Shown here: piece by piece, positions 6,497-12,208 of the stretch
How the letters are laid out: each line of letters opens with the position of its first letter
Numbering within the stretch: the first letter of the stretch is position 1
DNA from: SZAS-79 sp038329645
Lineage (GTDB): Bacteria; Pseudomonadota; Gammaproteobacteria; Burkholderiales; SG8-39
Reading direction: 5' to 3'
DNA length: 12,208 bases
Assembly: GCA_038329645.1 (NCBI GenBank)
Contig: JBBQNG010000128.1
Coordinates: 1 to 12,208, forward strand
The notes under the pieces: model-generated
The model's database searches: none
What the model saw: only the letters and a program-made list of their open reading frames with translations
Told to the model about the DNA's origin: nothing
Translations under genes and position numbers: made by a program

Positions 6497-7695
6497 CCGC
6501 CTTCCCGGTCCACGCCGCCGACCAGGTCGTCAGCACGCGGATCTGGCCGGCGAAGGACTACACGCGCGTCACACTCGAGTCGAAGCGCGAAATCCGCTAC
6601 ACCATGTTCACCGTGAACAACCCGGAGCGGCTGGTGCTCGACCTCGAAGGCGTCGAGATGAGCGCGGCGCTCGCCGACCTCAACAACAAGGTCACGCCGG
6701 AGGACCCGTACATCGAGAAGCTGCGCGTGGCGCTCAACCGCCCCGGCGTAACGCGCGTCGTGCTCGACCTCAAGGTGACCGTGAAGGCGCAGGTATTCAC
6801 CCTCAGGCCCATTGCCGACTACGGCCACCGGCTCGTTCTCGACATCTATCCCCTGGTTCCACCCGATCCCCTGCTCGCCCTGTTGATGGACGAGGCTTCG
6901 AGGCCGCAAGCGCCTGCCCAGCCCGCGGCGCCTTCGCTGCCGCAGGCAGCGCCGCCGGCGAAAGACAAAGTTCTCCGTCTCGCCACGATCGTGATCGATC
7001 CGGGGCACGGCGGCGAGGACCCGGGCGCCCGCGGCCGCGCCGGCAGCAACGAGAAGGACGTGACGCTGCTGATCGCGAAGCGCCTCAAGGCGATGATCGA
7101 GCAGGAACCCGGACTGCGGGCCCTGCTGACCCGTGACGCCGACTACTACCTGCCTCTTGCCGCGCGCGTCGACAAGGCGCGCAAGGTGAAAGCCGACCTG
7201 TTCGTTTCCATCCACGCCGATGCGTTTGTGCGCCCCGACGCGCGCGGCTCGTCGGTGTTCGCGCTGTCTGAGAGGCGCGCGACCTCCGAGGCGGCGCGCT
7301 GGCTGGCCAAGAAGGAAAACGATGCCGATCTCATCGGCGGGGTGAACCTCGACGTGAAGGACCGCTACCTCGCGCAGACCCTGCTCGACCTGTCGCAGAC
7401 CGCGACCATCAGCGACAGCCTAAAGCTCGGGCGCCAGGTCCTGTCCGAGCTCGGTGCGATCAACACCTTGCACAAGGCGCAGGTGGAGCAGGCGAGCTTC
7501 GCCGTGCTGAAGTCCCCCGATGTCCCGTCGATCCTCGTCGAGACTGCATTCATCAGCAACCCGGAAGAGGAAATGCGCCTGAACGACGACGCCTACCAGG
7601 ACAAGCTCGCGCGCGCGATCCTCAACGGCATCAAGCGTTACTTCGCGAGGAACCCGCCGCGGCCGCACGGACCGCTGGCCCTGGTCCCCAATTAG
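6457..7695 (+). CDS. amiC: N-acetylmuramoyl-L-alanine amidase, AmiC type
   Basis: A 412-residue periplasmic amidase that cleaves the amide bond between muramic acid and the peptide stem to separate daughter cells. Order: a hydrophobic signal segment (1-20, cleavage likely after FPVHA), an AMIN domain (about 22-132) that targets the septal wall, a Pro/Ala-rich linker (about 148-168), then an Amidase_3 domain (about 176-398). Zinc ligands are H184 (DPGHGG), E199 (GSNEKDV) and H253 (SIHAD); the catalytic Glu is E362 (ETAFISN). ATG 6457 is the only good start, but it leaves the signal peptide without a basic N-region. It overlaps tsaE by 40 nt, so expression is probably coupled. In many proteobacteria mutL follows; here it does not. 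Confidence 0.94.
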   Translation: MASIGLGLLVVLLTAFPVHAADQVVSTRIWPAKDYTRVTLESKREIRYTMFTVNNPERLVLDLEGVEMSAALADLNNKVTPEDPYIEKLRVALNRPGVTRVVLDLKVTVKAQVFTLRPIADYGHRLVLDIYPLVPPDPLLALLMDEASRPQAPAQPAAPSLPQAAPPAKDKVLRLATIVIDPGHGGEDPGARGRAGSNEKDVTLLIAKRLKAMIEQEPGLRALLTRDADYYLPLAARVDKARKVKADLFVSIHADAFVRPDARGSSVFALSERRATSEAARWLAKKENDADLIGGVNLDVKDRYLAQTLLDLSQTATISDSLKLGRQVLSELGAINTLHKAQVEQASFAVLKSPDVPSILVETAFISNPEEEMRLNDDAYQDKLARAILNGIKRYFARNPPRPHGPLALVPN

Positions 7696-7764
7696 GCCAC
7701 GGTGTAAGGGTTGCGCTACGGGCGCGACTAAGCGCAAGACGATTTGCTCACCTGGAGAACGGCA

Positions 7765-9006
7765 ATGGTGCGACTGGCAGACCTTCCTGAACCCGAACGC
7801 AAAGGGCACATCGACCGGATTGCGACGCTTCCGGCTTTTCCGGATACGCCCTTGGCCTGCGGGCCGGAGCTCGCGGGCCGGCGCATCGCCCTGCTCACCA
7901 CTGCCGGCCTGCATTTGCGCAGCGACCAGCCGTTTGATACGGGTGGCGGCGGGATCGACTACCGCGTGATCCCGGGCGACGTCAAAGCGGCCGACCTGGT
8001 GATGAGCCACGCCTCGGTGAACTTCGACCGCACCGGTTTCCAGTCCGACTGGAACGTGGTGTTTGCCCTGGACCGGCTCAAGGAGCTGGTGCGGGACAAG
8101 GTGGTGGGCTCCATCGCAGCCTTCCACTACTCGTTCATGGGTGCAATCCCGCAGGTCACGCGCTACGAACCGAAAGCGCGTGAACTGGCCGCGATGTTGC
8201 GGCAGGACCGCGTCGACGGGGTGCTGCTCTCGCCTGTCTGACCGGTCTGCACGTGCGCCGTGAGCGCACTCGGACACTACCTCGAAGCCGAAGGCATCCC
8301 GACGGTTTCGATCAGCCTGATCCGCGAGCATACCGTCGCGCTCAAAGCGCCTCGTGCCTTGTGGGTACCCTTTATGCTGGGTCGACCCTTTGGCGTGCCG
8401 AACGACGCGGCCTTCCAGCGCAAGGTCGCACTTTCCGCCCTTCGCCTGCTCGAGCGCATGGACGGGCCGGTACTCGAGGATTTTCCCGACGATGCGCCTT
8501 ATGAAGACCTGGGCGACGTGCCCGAAGCGGAAAACTGCCCGGTGAGCTTTCCGCGCATGCGATCGGACGGCACGCTCGGCGAACGGCTTGCCGACGAAAT
8601 CGCGCAGCTGCAGGCCTGGCACGAGGTCGCGCGCAGGCACAACGGCCGCACCACGCTGGGCATGACGGGATTGTCTCCACGCGAACTTGGCGAGTTCCTC
8701 GTCGCGTGGCTGGCCGGCGACCCGAAGCCTTCGTTCAACAAAGATCTGACCACGGCCGGCACGTTGAAACTGGCCGCCGACGAGTTGAAGACGTTCTACT
8801 ACGAAGCCAAGGGCGTCCAACCCGGCCGGCGCTCACCCGTAGATGTCCTGCGCTGGTTCTGGCTGGAGACCGCCGCGGGCGAGGCGATTGTCGCGATGCG
8901 CGATCACGCGACGCAAAGCGCCGATCCGGCCATGAAGGGACTCGCGACTTTGAGCCTGGTGCCGCGCGCGGTACTTCCATTATTGGCTGAGCGGGGTGCC
9001 GGTTGA
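7765..9006 (+). CDS. PrdB/GrdB-family selenoprotein, TGA at 8239-8241 read as selenocysteine
   Basis: Read through one in-frame TGA, this is a 413-residue protein with Sec159. ATG 7765 follows GGAG with a 7-nt spacer. Residues 40-215 resemble the selenocysteine subunits of D-proline reductase (PrdB) and glycine/betaine/sarcosine reductase (GrdB): RIALLTTAGLH, YRVIPGD (66-72), SHAS (81-84), FALDRLKELV, SFMGA (123-127), DGVLLSPV, then U159-P-V-C162-T-C164, EAEGIPTVSISLIREHT and LGRPFGVPND (205-214). The clostridial enzymes carry U-x-x-C at the same point after a DGV(V/I)LT strand. A hairpin after the TGA fits a bacterial SECIS. Residues ~235-413 are a C-terminal extension without a recognised fold, containing TFYYEAKG and WFWLETAAGEAI. 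The substrate is unknown; reductive cleavage or thiol/selenol redox chemistry is inferred. No partner subunits lie nearby. The alternative is a pseudogene with a nonsense mutation. A usual gene finder would split it at 8241/8260. Confidence 0.82.
8245..8275 (+). promoter_or_regulatory. Candidate bacterial SECIS hairpin
   Basis: GTGCGC (8253-8258) pairs perfectly with GCGCAC (8264-8269) around the 5-nt loop CGTGA (8259-8263). A 3-bp lower stem, GTC (8245-8247) with GAC (8273-8275), extends it across an internal loop. The apical loop begins 17 nt after the TGA at 8239-8241, and its second and third bases are G and U. Both match what is known of bacterial SECIS elements, which sit inside the coding sequence just after UGA and present a loop G/U to SelB. 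A 6-bp stem can arise by chance in GC-rich DNA, so the case rests on position together with the protein context. Confidence 0.65.
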
Positions 9007-9163
9007 CCGTCGCATGCGCCTGCGGTGTACCGGGTTGGCGCTGGATTTATCCCGGGTCGAAATGTAAATCATGAACTTTTACTTTTGAATGTCCGTGCCG
9101 GGCTTCGATCTCCTGTCAGTTTGTGTACCGATACAAATACAATACCGTACCCCGGAGTCCCCC
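9007..9163 (+). promoter_or_regulatory. Upstream region of msrP with AT-rich patches
   Basis: This 157-bp gap is much more AT-rich than its flanks at ~9059-9091 and ~9119-9146. It contains the tandem ATACAA-ATACAA (9131-9142), TACAAT at 9138-9143 as a possible -10, and GTAC at both ends of the segment 9126-9151. A 5-bp inverted pair (CCGGG about 9030, CCCGG about 9051) is too weak to call a terminator. The patches probably carry the msrP promoter and perhaps an operator, but I see no convincing -35. Confidence 0.35.
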
Positions 9164-10105
9164 ATGATTCTTCGTCCCGCTGCCAGTATCGCTCCGTCCG
9201 AAATCACCCCGGCCTCCGAATACTTCAACCGCCGGCGCTTTCTCGGCGCGGCGGGCGCCGCGGCCGCGGCCCTGCACCTGCCTTCCGCGGCGCTTGCCGC
9301 ACCCGCGTCCGGCAGCCTGTTCAAAAGCCCGTCGAAGAGCGCGTTCTCCACCGATGAAGCGCAAACGCCCTTCGCGGAGGCCACCACCAAGACGCGCTTT
9401 CGCGAGCTGGAGGAAGACATCGCGAAAAACGCCGAGCAGTTCAATCCGCATCCCTGGAAAGTATCGGTGGAAGGCGAATGCCTAAAGCCCGGCGTCTTCG
9501 ATGTGGACGATCTGCTCACCCTCGCCCCGATGGAGGAGCGCATCTACCGCATGCTCTGCACCGAAGGCTGGTCGCATGTGGTGCCCTACATCGGCTATCC
9601 GCTCGCCGAGCTGTTGAAGCGCGTGCAACCGACCGGCAACGCCAAATTTATCGAGTTCACTTCGATCCACGACCCCGCGCATCTCAAGGGGCAGCGCGAC
9701 GTGACCTACATCTCGTGGCCTTATGTCGAGGGGCTGCGCATGGACGAAGCGATGCATCCGCTCACCATCATCGCGCTCGGCGCCTATGGCCAGGCGCTGC
9801 CCAAGGGCCTGGGCGCACCGCTCGCGGTCCGCGTGCCGTGGAAATACGGCACCAAGAGTCCCAAGGCGGTAGTGAAGATCCGCCTCACCCAGCAACAGCC
9901 GCTGGTGGTCTGGGTGAAGCACTATCCGCAGACCTCGAGCTTCTGGAGGAACGTGAATCCCGACGTCTCGCCGAGCATTTGGCGCAGCCGGGCGATGGAG
10001 CGCCGCGCAGGCGAGTTGACGCGGCGGCCGACGCTGCCCTTCAACGGCTACGCGGCCGAGGTGGCTTCGCTGTACCAGGGGATGGACCCGAAAGACCTGT
10101 ACTAG
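9164..10105 (+). CDS. msrP: Protein-methionine-sulfoxide reductase catalytic subunit (periplasmic molybdoenzyme)
   Basis: A 313-residue molybdopterin enzyme of the MsrP (YedY) family that reduces methionine sulfoxide in periplasmic proteins. The twin-arginine signal is N-RRR-FLG (22-28) followed by an Ala-rich hydrophobic stretch, with cleavage likely near ALAAPA. The molybdenum-binding Cys is C132 in RMLCTEGWSHVVPYIG. Other family segments are PWKVSVEGEC, FTSIHDPAHLKGQ, WPYVEGLRMDEAMHPL, the GAYGQALPKGLGAPLAVRVPWKYGTKSPK core and the C-terminal FNGYAAEVASLYQGMDPKDLY. ATG 9164 follows GGAG; an upstream ATG at 9089 is rejected because it pushes the Tat motif far inward. A cytochrome b gene follows after 17 bp. 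Confidence 0.95.
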   Translation: MILRPAASIAPSEITPASEYFNRRRFLGAAGAAAAALHLPSAALAAPASGSLFKSPSKSAFSTDEAQTPFAEATTKTRFRELEEDIAKNAEQFNPHPWKVSVEGECLKPGVFDVDDLLTLAPMEERIYRMLCTEGWSHVVPYIGYPLAELLKRVQPTGNAKFIEFTSIHDPAHLKGQRDVTYISWPYVEGLRMDEAMHPLTIIALGAYGQALPKGLGAPLAVRVPWKYGTKSPKAVVKIRLTQQQPLVVWVKHYPQTSSFWRNVNPDVSPSIWRSRAMERRAGELTRRPTLPFNGYAAEVASLYQGMDPKDLY

Positions 10106-10122
10106 GCGGTGGCGGACGCGGC

Positions 10123-10680
10123 GTGAAACAAGGTCTGCACAGCCGTCCGGCCGGCAGCGCTTCGATCCCGGTGTGGGACAGGTTCGTGCGCACTATGCAC
10201 TGGGCGATCGTCATCGCCACGCCCCTGGCCTGGTTCAGTCACGGCGGCCTGCTGGATATTCACCGCGCCGCCGGGTACACCCTCCTCGGGTTGGCGCTTG
10301 GGCGCATTGCCTGGGGCTTTACCGGCAACGGGTACGCGCGCTTCGCCAATTTCGTGCCGGGGCCCGGCCGGTTCGCCAGCTACATGCTGGCGATGGCGCG
10401 CGGCCGCGAAACCCGCTACATAGGCCACAACCCGGCGGGCGGAATGATGATCGTCGTGCTGCTGGCCGTGATGCTCGCGCTCGGTGCGAGCGGCTGGATG
10501 CTCGATTCACCCGCGTACCGCGATCATCCGACCCTGCATGGAATCCACGCGATATTGTCCGACGGATTGATCGTCCTCGTCGCATTGCATGTCGCCGGCG
10601 TGCTGTACGCAAGCTGGCGGCACCGGGAAAACCTGATTCTCGCCATGACTACGGGACGCAAGGCCGGCGACGGGAAGTAA
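10123..10680 (+). CDS. Cytochrome b561-type membrane protein, probable electron donor to MsrP
   Basis: A 185-residue membrane protein beginning with GTG 10123, 17 bp after msrP. It has the pattern of the b561/Ni-hydrogenase cytochrome b group: WDRFVRTMHW (H26) at the head of helix 1, LDIHRAAGY (H47) before helix 2, HGIHAI (H139, H142) and VALHVAG (H156) in helix 4. Helices lie at about 26-40, 50-66, 107-125 and 143-165. Such proteins take electrons from quinol and pass them to a partner. It does not look like MsrQ, the usual partner, which is a ferric-reductase-like six-helix protein. A later GTG at 10171 would start just before WDRFVR and is a less likely alternative. The role as MsrP partner is inferred from position. 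Confidence 0.86.
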   Translation: MKQGLHSRPAGSASIPVWDRFVRTMHWAIVIATPLAWFSHGGLLDIHRAAGYTLLGLALGRIAWGFTGNGYARFANFVPGPGRFASYMLAMARGRETRYIGHNPAGGMMIVVLLAVMLALGASGWMLDSPAYRDHPTLHGIHAILSDGLIVLVALHVAGVLYASWRHRENLILAMTTGRKAGDGK

Positions 10681-10762
10681 CATGCCCGATGCGCACGAGA
10701 CACTTGAGCGCCGGTCACGACGTCCTCTGCGGGCAGCCGACCGTACGCGCTTCCGGTTGCCC

Positions 10763-11356
10763 CTACTTCCGGTGCTTGCCCGCACTCCAGCCCCCTTGGG
10801 CCAGAAAACGATCGCCAAGCAATTCCGCGGGCGGCTCGATCGGTGTCGCCATGGTGTCATTCCACCGGTTCAGAAATCCAAATAGCGCGATCACGCCTAG
10901 CAGGTCGACGATCTGGTTTTCCGTCCAGTGCGTGCGCAGGCGCGCGAAAAGTTCATCCGTCACCGCGTTCGGAACCTGCGCCGCGGCGCCGGCGAACTCC
11001 AATGCGACGCGCTCGGCCTCGGTGAAGAGCGGGCTGTCGGCGTAGTCCCATAGCGCCGCGAGCCTGGCTTCGTCAATGCCGAAGTTCTTCGCGCCGAGCA
11101 CCGTGTGCGCCATGCAGTACTGGCAGCCGGCCGCCTTGCTCGCGAAATGGCCGACCAGGCGCCGAAAGCCCAGGTCGACCTCTCCCTCCGGATCCATGGC
11201 CGCGCCATTCAGGGCCGCGAGCGCTTTTACGAGCTTCGGCCGCCGCTGCATGGTGAGGACGCTGTTGGGAACAAACCCGAGCGTGCCGACGAAGAAGTTG
11301 AAGTGGTCCGTCAGCTCGGGGGTGTGCCCGATCGGAAGCGGTGAAAGTCGAGCCAT
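10763..11356 (-). CDS. Carboxymuconolactone decarboxylase / AhpD-like family protein
   Basis: A 197-residue all-helical protein of the CMD/AhpD superfamily. The redox motif GC78QYC81MAH84T has the CxxC-x2-H arrangement of peroxidase-related AhpD-like proteins, so thiol-dependent peroxide or alkylhydroperoxide chemistry is more likely than decarboxylation. The C-terminal half (WTENQIVDLLGVIALFGFLNRWNDTMATPIE) is typical of the group whose members are ~180-200 residues. Two adjacent ATGs exist (11359 and 11356); the second is 6 nt after AAGGA and is preferred. It lies 32 bp downstream of the VapC-like gene on the same strand and may share its transcript. The 82 bp between it and the convergent cytochrome gene (10681-10762) show no gene or clear terminator. 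Confidence 0.88.
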   Translation of the reverse strand: MARLSPLPIGHTPELTDHFNFFVGTLGFVPNSVLTMQRRPKLVKALAALNGAAMDPEGEVDLGFRRLVGHFASKAAGCQYCMAHTVLGAKNFGIDEARLAALWDYADSPLFTEAERVALEFAGAAAQVPNAVTDELFARLRTHWTENQIVDLLGVIALFGFLNRWNDTMATPIEPPAELLGDRFLAQGGWSAGKHRK

Positions 11357-11388
11357 CATCTTTCCTTTCTTTTGATCAGGGGCCGGGT

Positions 11389-11808
11389 CTAAAGAAGTTG
11401 CAGCGCCTCACCGCCGGGCAGACGGTAGCGGCCAAAGTCCTTCACATCGACGGTCATGATCTCGCGCAATCCGGTTTGGTGCGCGAGCCAGAGCAGCGAG
11501 GCATCGGCCAGATCCATGTCGCGCTTGGTCTTTTCCGTGTAACGGCGCATCCACGGCAGCATCACCGCCAGGTGGGCCGCATCGAACGCAACCAGTTGCA
11601 CGCCGCCGCGCTCGATCCATTCCAGCAATTCGAATCGCAGCGGCGCGTCGAGGATGTGGGATGCCTCGACCACGCACGGCCAGGTCGTGACCAGGCGCAG
11701 GCCATCAGCCCCCGACTCGGCGACCAGATGGTCGTAATGGGCATGGTAGGCGTCATCGACCGCGAACAGCGCGATCAGGGGGCCCGCATCAATCAGGACG
11801 CTGCGCAC
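11389..11808 (-). CDS. PIN-domain toxin, VapC-like
   Basis: A 139-residue PIN-domain protein, presumably an Mg-dependent RNase. The acidic site is visible: D7 (LIDAGPLIALF), E48 (CVVEASHIL), D99 and D102 (DLADASLLWLA), and D121/D124 (TVDVKDFGRY). Length fits VapC toxins. The start is GTG 11806-11808, inside the end of the antitoxin gene (20-nt overlap), the usual arrangement for translationally coupled toxin-antitoxin pairs. The target RNA is unknown. All catalytic acids are present, so the toxin is likely intact. Confidence 0.87.
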   Translation of the reverse strand: MRSVLIDAGPLIALFAVDDAYHAHYDHLVAESGADGLRLVTTWPCVVEASHILDAPLRFELLEWIERGGVQLVAFDAAHLAVMLPWMRRYTEKTKRDMDLADASLLWLAHQTGLREIMTVDVKDFGRYRLPGGEALQLL

Positions 11809-12028
11809 GCAGCTTTGCTTTCATCAGGCGCGAAACATTGGCCGAGGCGTTGCGCCGTCCCAGTTTCCTGCCGCTGCGCACCGCGCGCAACAATGCGGCC
11901 GGGTCTTTCATACCCAACACGCGCTCGAGCGCGTCCTTGATGAAATCCGACTTGGTGATGCCGAGCAGGTTGGCCTGCTGCGTGAGGCGGGCTTCGACTA
12001 CCGGATCAAGACGAACGGACACGGCCAT
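11789..12028 (-). CDS. Ribbon-helix-helix antitoxin, VapB-like
   Basis: A 79-residue protein. The first ~40 residues, MAVSVRLDPVVEARLTQQAN followed by LLGITKSDFIKDALERVLG, are a ribbon-helix-helix DNA-binding domain: a short beta strand then two helices. The C-terminal part is basic (RSGRKLGRRN, KAKLRAQRPD) and would bind the toxin. ATG 12026-12028 follows GAGG with a good spacer; a start at 12070 would add 14 unrelated residues and sit inside the operator. It precedes and overlaps the PIN toxin gene. Autorepression of the pair is inferred from the operator-like repeats over the promoter. Confidence 0.86.
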   Translation of the reverse strand: MAVSVRLDPVVEARLTQQANLLGITKSDFIKDALERVLGMKDPAALLRAVRSGRKLGRRNASANVSRLMKAKLRAQRPD

Positions 12029-12044
12029 GGCGGCCTCGCGTTTG

Positions 12045-12069
12045 TGTATTGATGTATTACAAGAATACA
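12045..12069. promoter_or_regulatory. Probable operator for the ribbon-helix-helix antitoxin
   Basis: On the plus strand TGTATT occurs at 12045-12050 and again at 12053-12058, and its inverse AATACA lies at 12064-12069. The last two form a 6-bp-arm palindrome around ACAAG. The sites cover the -10 and the expected transcription start, where binding by the antitoxin would block RNA polymerase. Confidence 0.55.
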
Positions 12070-12090
12070 ATCCGCTTATAACCCCGTCAA
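12062..12090 (-). promoter_or_regulatory. Promoter of the toxin-antitoxin pair
   Basis: Read on the minus strand, TTGACG (12090-12085) is followed by exactly 17 bp and then TATTCT (12067-12062). The -35 matches the sigma-70 consensus at 5 of 6 positions and the -10 at 4 of 6. It points at the antitoxin start at 12028, with transcription expected near 12055. Confidence 0.6.
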
Positions 12091-12136
12091 TCTAAATTCG
12101 GTGCATGCAGGGCTTGGGCGCCTGGCCAACACCGCC

Positions 12137-12208
12137 CTAGGCCTTCTTCTGCTCCGCCTTGCGCGCCTCGTAAAATTTGATCAGCTTGATCACGTCCGCT
12201 CCCTCGAT
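12137..12208 (-). CDS. C-terminal end of an unrecognised protein (cut by window edge)
   Basis: An open frame enters from the right edge and ends at TAG (12137-12139), encoding 23 residues: IEGADVIKLIKFYEARKAEQ then KKA. The lysine-rich helical tail and the absence of stops make a real gene end plausible, but the piece is too short to identify. It is on the same strand as, and upstream of, the antitoxin gene, from which a 46-bp gap and a dedicated promoter separate it. Confidence 0.5.
   Translation of the reverse strand: MEGADVIKLIKFYEARKAEQKKA

Noticed and set aside
6463..7215. 250-codon minus-strand frame over amiC
   Set aside because: Shadow of the AMIN and amidase domains on the plus strand.
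8239..8241. Simple nonsense mutation / pseudogene
   Set aside because: Possible, but the TGA coincides with the known Sec position, a SECIS-like hairpin follows, and the downstream frame is intact.
7420..8820. 466-codon open frame on the minus strand
   Set aside because: It is antisense to amiC and the selenoprotein. Its composition is that of a GC-rich shadow frame and it shows no known domain. Its openness across the TGA region is not evidence of coding.
8260..9006. A separate gene starting at GTG 8260
   Set aside because: No ribosome site precedes it, and the six codons between the TGA and this GTG (PVCTCA) continue the family motif in phase. It is better read as the second half of the selenoprotein.
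9478..10122. 5' extension of the cytochrome b561 frame back into msrP
   Set aside because: The cytochrome frame is open across msrP, but this part encodes low-complexity Arg/Ala sequence and lies in another frame of a clear molybdoenzyme gene.
10123..10680. MsrQ as the product of the gene after msrP
   Set aside because: The histidine pattern WDRFVRTMHW and LDIHRAAGY and the four-helix layout fit b561/Ni-hydrogenase cytochromes, not the MsrQ ferric-reductase-like family.
10682..10885. Small plus-strand frame after the cytochrome gene
   Set aside because: Starts 2 nt after the cytochrome stop but lacks a ribosome site and a domain, and half of it is antisense to the AhpD-like gene.

Overview
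The window is a GC-rich chromosomal segment, most likely from a betaproteobacterium. This is inferred from the order dxs-ispA-xseB with a divergent Rieske oxygenase, from queG facing tsaE-amiC, and from family-level protein similarity recalled from memory. No database search was possible. No rRNA, tRNA, insertion sequence, CRISPR array or origin was seen.

Layout. Positions 1-1480 (minus strand) hold xseB, ispA and the 5' end of dxs, a tightly packed group for isoprenoid precursor supply plus the exonuclease VII small subunit. Positions 1624-4052 (plus strand) hold a Rieske ring-hydroxylating oxygenase alpha subunit, a 3-mercaptopyruvate/thiosulfate sulfurtransferase and a small DUF2784 membrane protein. 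Positions 4012-5996 (minus strand) hold queG (epoxyqueuosine reductase) followed by an alpha/beta hydrolase that overlaps it by 4 nt. Positions 6014-7695 (plus strand) hold tsaE (tRNA t6A synthesis ATPase) and a cell-wall amidase of the AmiC type, overlapping by 40 nt.

Positions 7765-9006 carry the most interesting gene. Two reading frames, 7765-8241 and 8242-9006, lie in the same phase and are separated only by one TGA at 8239-8241. Read through, they give a 413-residue protein of the PrdB/GrdB family (D-proline/glycine reductase selenoprotein B). The TGA falls exactly where these families carry catalytic selenocysteine, giving a U-P-V-C-T-C motif. A perfect 6-bp hairpin with a CGUGA loop begins 11 nt after the TGA, as expected for a bacterial SECIS. 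I annotate one selenoprotein rather than a broken gene or two genes. It has a long C-terminal extension not present in the classical clostridial enzymes, and no pyruvoyl or thioredoxin partner genes lie nearby.

Positions 9164-10680 (plus strand) hold a Tat-exported molybdopterin protein-methionine-sulfoxide reductase (MsrP type), followed at once by a cytochrome b561-type membrane protein in place of the usual MsrQ. Positions 10763-12028 (minus strand) hold a VapBC-like toxin-antitoxin pair with a readable promoter and operator, and downstream of it an AhpD-like carboxymuconolactone decarboxylase family protein. The last 72 bases are the C-terminal end of an unrecognised minus-strand gene.

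Taken together, the left two thirds is housekeeping (isoprenoids, tRNA modification, cell wall). The right third is enriched in thiol/selenol and redox functions (selenoprotein, MsrP with a b-type cytochrome, CxxC AhpD-like protein) next to a toxin-antitoxin module.
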